A stretch of 8,149 nt of DNA from Nitrospirota bacterium (GTDB lineage Bacteria > Nitrospirota > Thermodesulfovibrionia > Thermodesulfovibrionales > SM23-35): assembly GCA_016212245.1 (NCBI GenBank), contig JACRGU010000062.1:1-8149 (forward strand). Direction: 5' to 3'. Positions 5,999 to 8,149 of this stretch are shown piece after piece. Within the stretch, counting starts at the first letter, position 1; every line of letters begins with the position of its first letter. The position numbers and the translations under genes were made by a program. Under the pieces are notes generated by a model. That model saw only the letters and a program-made list of their open reading frames with translations, was not told where the DNA came from and searched no databases.

Positions 5999-8020
5999 TT
6001 AGCTCCCAAATATCAGAAGCAATATCAAAGTTATCAATATATATCCAAGATAAAGATGAAGGCTTCCTGACTGAAGGAGCCTTACCTTCCCTGCAATCTT
6101 ATGAGTAAAGACGGTTACAGGCTCATAGATATACCTCTCAAAGAACGGTGTTATCTCGCCACTGTACTTTATGGACTTCACAAAGAAGGGCTTTACGATA
6201 TAAGAGACCTTCAATTCCCTTCTGGGCAGATATATCCTTTTAAATATCATCCTGATGGGCTTTGTAAATGCCGTTGCTGTGTATTGCATTCTCGGAGTAA
6301 GAGCGGGGATTCCGCAGTCCCATGAATCACCATATACTATCTTTCTTTTGCCACCTAGTCTGCGGATGAATAAGATTGTGGCAATAGACATAATAACCAC
6401 TGTAAAAAGTATTGTCATGGGTGATAATCCTGCTGATGTTTCAGTTAAATATAAAAATCCTGAATTTGAGGTAATACCATAGGAACCAGTGACAGCAAAC
6501 GAGGCAGGAGCAATAAGATTGACAGCAAAACCAGGAAATATACCAAATACAAGGCAGAGCAGGGCAAGCACTCCCATGCCTGCTATCATTAAAGGTGATG
6601 ATTCCTTAACATCTTCTACATGCTTGCTTCTTGGCATTCCCAGAAAGGATATGCCGAATGCCTTCACAAAGCATGCTGCAGCGAGTGCACCTGTAAGTGC
6701 CAGTGCAGCACCACCGAGGGGAGGGATGATCTTTGATACAACCGATGGAGACTTAAATCCTAAAAGAAGGGACTGATATGTAAGCCATTCGCTCACAAAT
6801 CCATTGAAAGGGGGCAGTGCACATATTGATACAGAACCTACAAGAAAGAATAATCCTGTATACGGCATCTCCTTGAGCAACCCTCCCATATCTTCCATGT
6901 TCTTTGTATGTGTAGCATGCATGACAGAGCCTGCACCGAGGAAAAGCAGACCTTTAAAAATGCCATGATTCAGCACATGATAAAGCCCTGCAATCAGGGC
7001 TATCGAAGATAGGGTATATAGGCCATGGCTTTTGAACATCATGGAAGCGCCAATGCCAAGAAGGATAATTCCGATATTTTCAACACTGTGGTACGCAAGG
7101 AGTCTCTTCAGGTCATGCTCCATCAATGCATACATGACTCCAATGATGGATGAGACCGCACCAATCACAATCACAGAAATACCCCACCACTCAGGCCCCT
7201 GCCCCAGAATATCCATGCATATCCTTATTATTCCGTAAATTCCTGTTTTTATCATCACACCTGACATCAGTGATGAAATATTGGAGGGTGCTGCTGGGTG
7301 CGCTATTGGAAGCCATGTATGGAGCGGTATTATCCCTGCTTTTGTGCCAAATCCGATTATTGAGAAGATAAATATGAGATGCCTTATGTTTTCAGGAATC
7401 TGTGTAGAAAGCGTTTTTATATCTGAAAAATTCATACTTGCAGTCTGTTTGTAAAGTATCAGGAAAAGGGCAATTATAAACGCAGTTCCTATCTGTGTCA
7501 TCACTGCATATACAAGACCTGCCTTTGCAGACTTTTCGTCTCTGTCAAAGGTCACAAGGAAGTATGAGACAATGGACATGGTCTCCCATGACATGATAAA
7601 TGTAACGATATTGCCAGAAAGCACAACCGCATACATACTCAGGATAAAGATATTAAAAAGAAAGCCCATCAGCCCCTTGCCTCCCATCTCCTTTGTATAA
7701 CCGATGGAATATATGGAGACTGCAAGTGTAAGGATGGATATGGCAAGGACAAAGAATCCTGAAATTGCATCCCCCCTGAAGGAAAATTCAAATATGGATG
7801 AAATGGGCAAAGAAAATAGATTTAACGGCAGTGTAAAAAGCAAATAGAGGCTCAATAAGGCAAAACCTATAGAGCCGAGGACAGAAAGGATATAGATATA
7901 GTTTTTAACCTTCTGGATCGGCACCAGGGAAATAACTGCACCCGAAAGGAAAAATAGAACACCTATGTAGAGAAAATTTTCCGGGTCAATTTTAGAAAAA
8001 ATTCTTAGACTATATAACAT
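5999..8020 (-). CDS. hyfB: HyfB-like proton-translocating antiporter subunit
   Basis: A 673-residue polytopic protein, the usual HyfB length, with about 16 membrane segments. It belongs to the NuoL / MrpA-type antiporter family and should be an ion-pumping module of the membrane arm. Ion-path residues are present: E146 (MSWETMS), K227 (GFGTKAGIIPLHTWLP), K305 (DLKRLLAYHSVENIG), and H352/K356 (VLNHGIFKGLLF). The C-terminal segment DSWDCGIPALTPRMQYTATA followed by FTKP (565-588) is the HyfB/HycC hallmark. The start is uncertain. ATG at 8020 is preferred because it overlaps the end of a small upstream ORF and could be translationally coupled. TTG at 8038 would add six residues. Neither has its own Shine-Dalgarno site. 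It is the first gene of the operon visible here. Confidence 0.93.
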   Translation of the reverse strand: MLYSLRIFSKIDPENFLYIGVLFFLSGAVISLVPIQKVKNYIYILSVLGSIGFALLSLYLLFTLPLNLFSLPISSIFEFSFRGDAISGFFVLAISILTLAVSIYSIGYTKEMGGKGLMGFLFNIFILSMYAVVLSGNIVTFIMSWETMSIVSYFLVTFDRDEKSAKAGLVYAVMTQIGTAFIIALFLILYKQTASMNFSDIKTLSTQIPENIRHLIFIFSIIGFGTKAGIIPLHTWLPIAHPAAPSNISSLMSGVMIKTGIYGIIRICMDILGQGPEWWGISVIVIGAVSSIIGVMYALMEHDLKRLLAYHSVENIGIILLGIGASMMFKSHGLYTLSSIALIAGLYHVLNHGIFKGLLFLGAGSVMHATHTKNMEDMGGLLKEMPYTGLFFLVGSVSICALPPFNGFVSEWLTYQSLLLGFKSPSVVSKIIPPLGGAALALTGALAAACFVKAFGISFLGMPRSKHVEDVKESSPLMIAGMGVLALLCLVFGIFPGFAVNLIAPASFAVTGSYGITSNSGFLYLTETSAGLSPMTILFTVVIMSIATILFIRRLGGKRKIVYGDSWDCGIPALTPRMQYTATAFTKPIRMIFKRIYLPRRELKVSYIVKPFFVKSIKYSGEITPFFERYIYEPVTVFTHKIAGKVRLLQSGSLHLYLGYILITLILLLIFGS

Positions 8021-8099
8021 GCAGTGGTTTAAAATCAATGAAGTCTGAAGGTAGAATCAAATTGATTATCCTCTCCTTATCCTCCTTTACCTTGTTCAT
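8010..8099 (-). CDS. Possible 29-codon leader ORF overlapping hyfB
   Basis: ATG (8097-8099) to TAG (8010-8012). It would encode a 29-residue peptide beginning MNKVKEDKERIINLILPSDF, matching no family I know. AAAGGAGG lies 9 nt upstream, a far better ribosome binding site than hyfB itself has. The stop falls 8 nt inside hyfB, so ribosomes finishing it would be beside the hyfB ATG at 8020, which suits translational coupling. Against it: it is short, and its first part lies in a tandem repeat that shifts frame between units. Confidence 0.35.
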   Translation of the reverse strand: MNKVKEDKERIINLILPSDFIDFKPLHVI

Positions 8100-8134
8100 T
8101 CTTCTTATCCTCCTTTGCTTTCTTCATTCTCCTT
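8073..8134. repeat. 28-bp tandem repeat carrying Shine-Dalgarno sequences
   Basis: Two imperfect 28-bp units (8073-8100 and 8101-8128) and the first 6 bp of a third (8129-8134). On the minus strand each full unit starts AATGAA and contains AAAGGAGGATAAG. The period is not a multiple of three, so the units cannot encode a repeated peptide. A reading frame open from the right edge to TAA at 8077-8079 gives a Lys-rich tail and could be the end of an upstream protein, which cannot be decided from this window. Confidence 0.7.
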
Positions 8135-8149
8135 TTAGGAAAGCCTTTG

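Noticed and set aside
317..8020. NADH dehydrogenase (complex I) operon
   Set aside because: NuoC and NuoD are fused, HyfB, HyfC and HyfE signatures are present, the small subunit has CxxC rather than CC, and nuoA, nuoI, nuoJ and the NADH module are absent from the window.
8073..8134. CRISPR array
   Set aside because: The units are directly tandem with no spacers, and there are only two full copies.

Overview
The window holds one six-gene operon, read entirely from the minus strand. It encodes a membrane complex of the complex I / group 4 [NiFe] hydrogenase superfamily. In transcription order (high to low coordinates) the genes are a HyfB-like antiporter subunit (5999-8020), a HyfC/NuoH-like membrane anchor (4997-5914), a HyfE/NuoK-like subunit (4119-4778), a HyfF-like second antiporter subunit (2519-4018), a fused NuoC-NuoD-like large subunit (893-2464) and a NuoB-like small subunit (317-841). 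A new exported protein begins on the same strand at 66 and runs off the left edge.

The central result is that the large subunit is a hydrogenase homologue without a hydrogenase active site. The two CxxC motifs that hold the NiFe cofactor are replaced (ERVSGTSSFSHS near residue 228 and NLSYSGCDM at the very end), and the protein stops where a genuine hydrogenase would carry a cleavable C-terminal extension. The small subunit keeps the cysteines expected for the N2-like [4Fe-4S] cluster. Both antiporter-like subunits keep the lysine and glutamate residues of the ion path. This is the pattern of the energy-converting hydrogenase-related (Ehr) complexes, which sit between group 4 hydrogenases and complex I and have no settled electron acceptor. 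No NuoI-like ferredoxin subunit and no hydrogenase maturation gene lies in the window, although an upstream gene could be cut off at 8149.

The spacers are unusual. A 125-bp inverted-repeat element (4853-4977) lies between the HyfC and HyfE genes, and a solo copy of one of its arms (2488-2516) lies between the HyfF and large-subunit genes. The sequences in front of the HyfE and HyfF starts are near-duplicates built of short repeated words. The region after the last gene (67-316) is a set of tandem and inverted word repeats. A similar word array appears in frame inside the HyfF gene (2651-2713). Upstream of the HyfB gene are two 28-bp tandem repeats, each with a strong Shine-Dalgarno sequence, and a possible 29-codon leader ORF overlapping the HyfB start.

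The organism is bacterial, of moderately low GC, and probably an anaerobe. The complex type and the repetitive spacers would suit Nitrospirota or a delta-proteobacterial-type lineage, but this is only an impression. Three start codons (HyfC, HyfE, HyfF) were moved inward from TTG to ATG because the longest ORFs run into repetitive spacer sequence.
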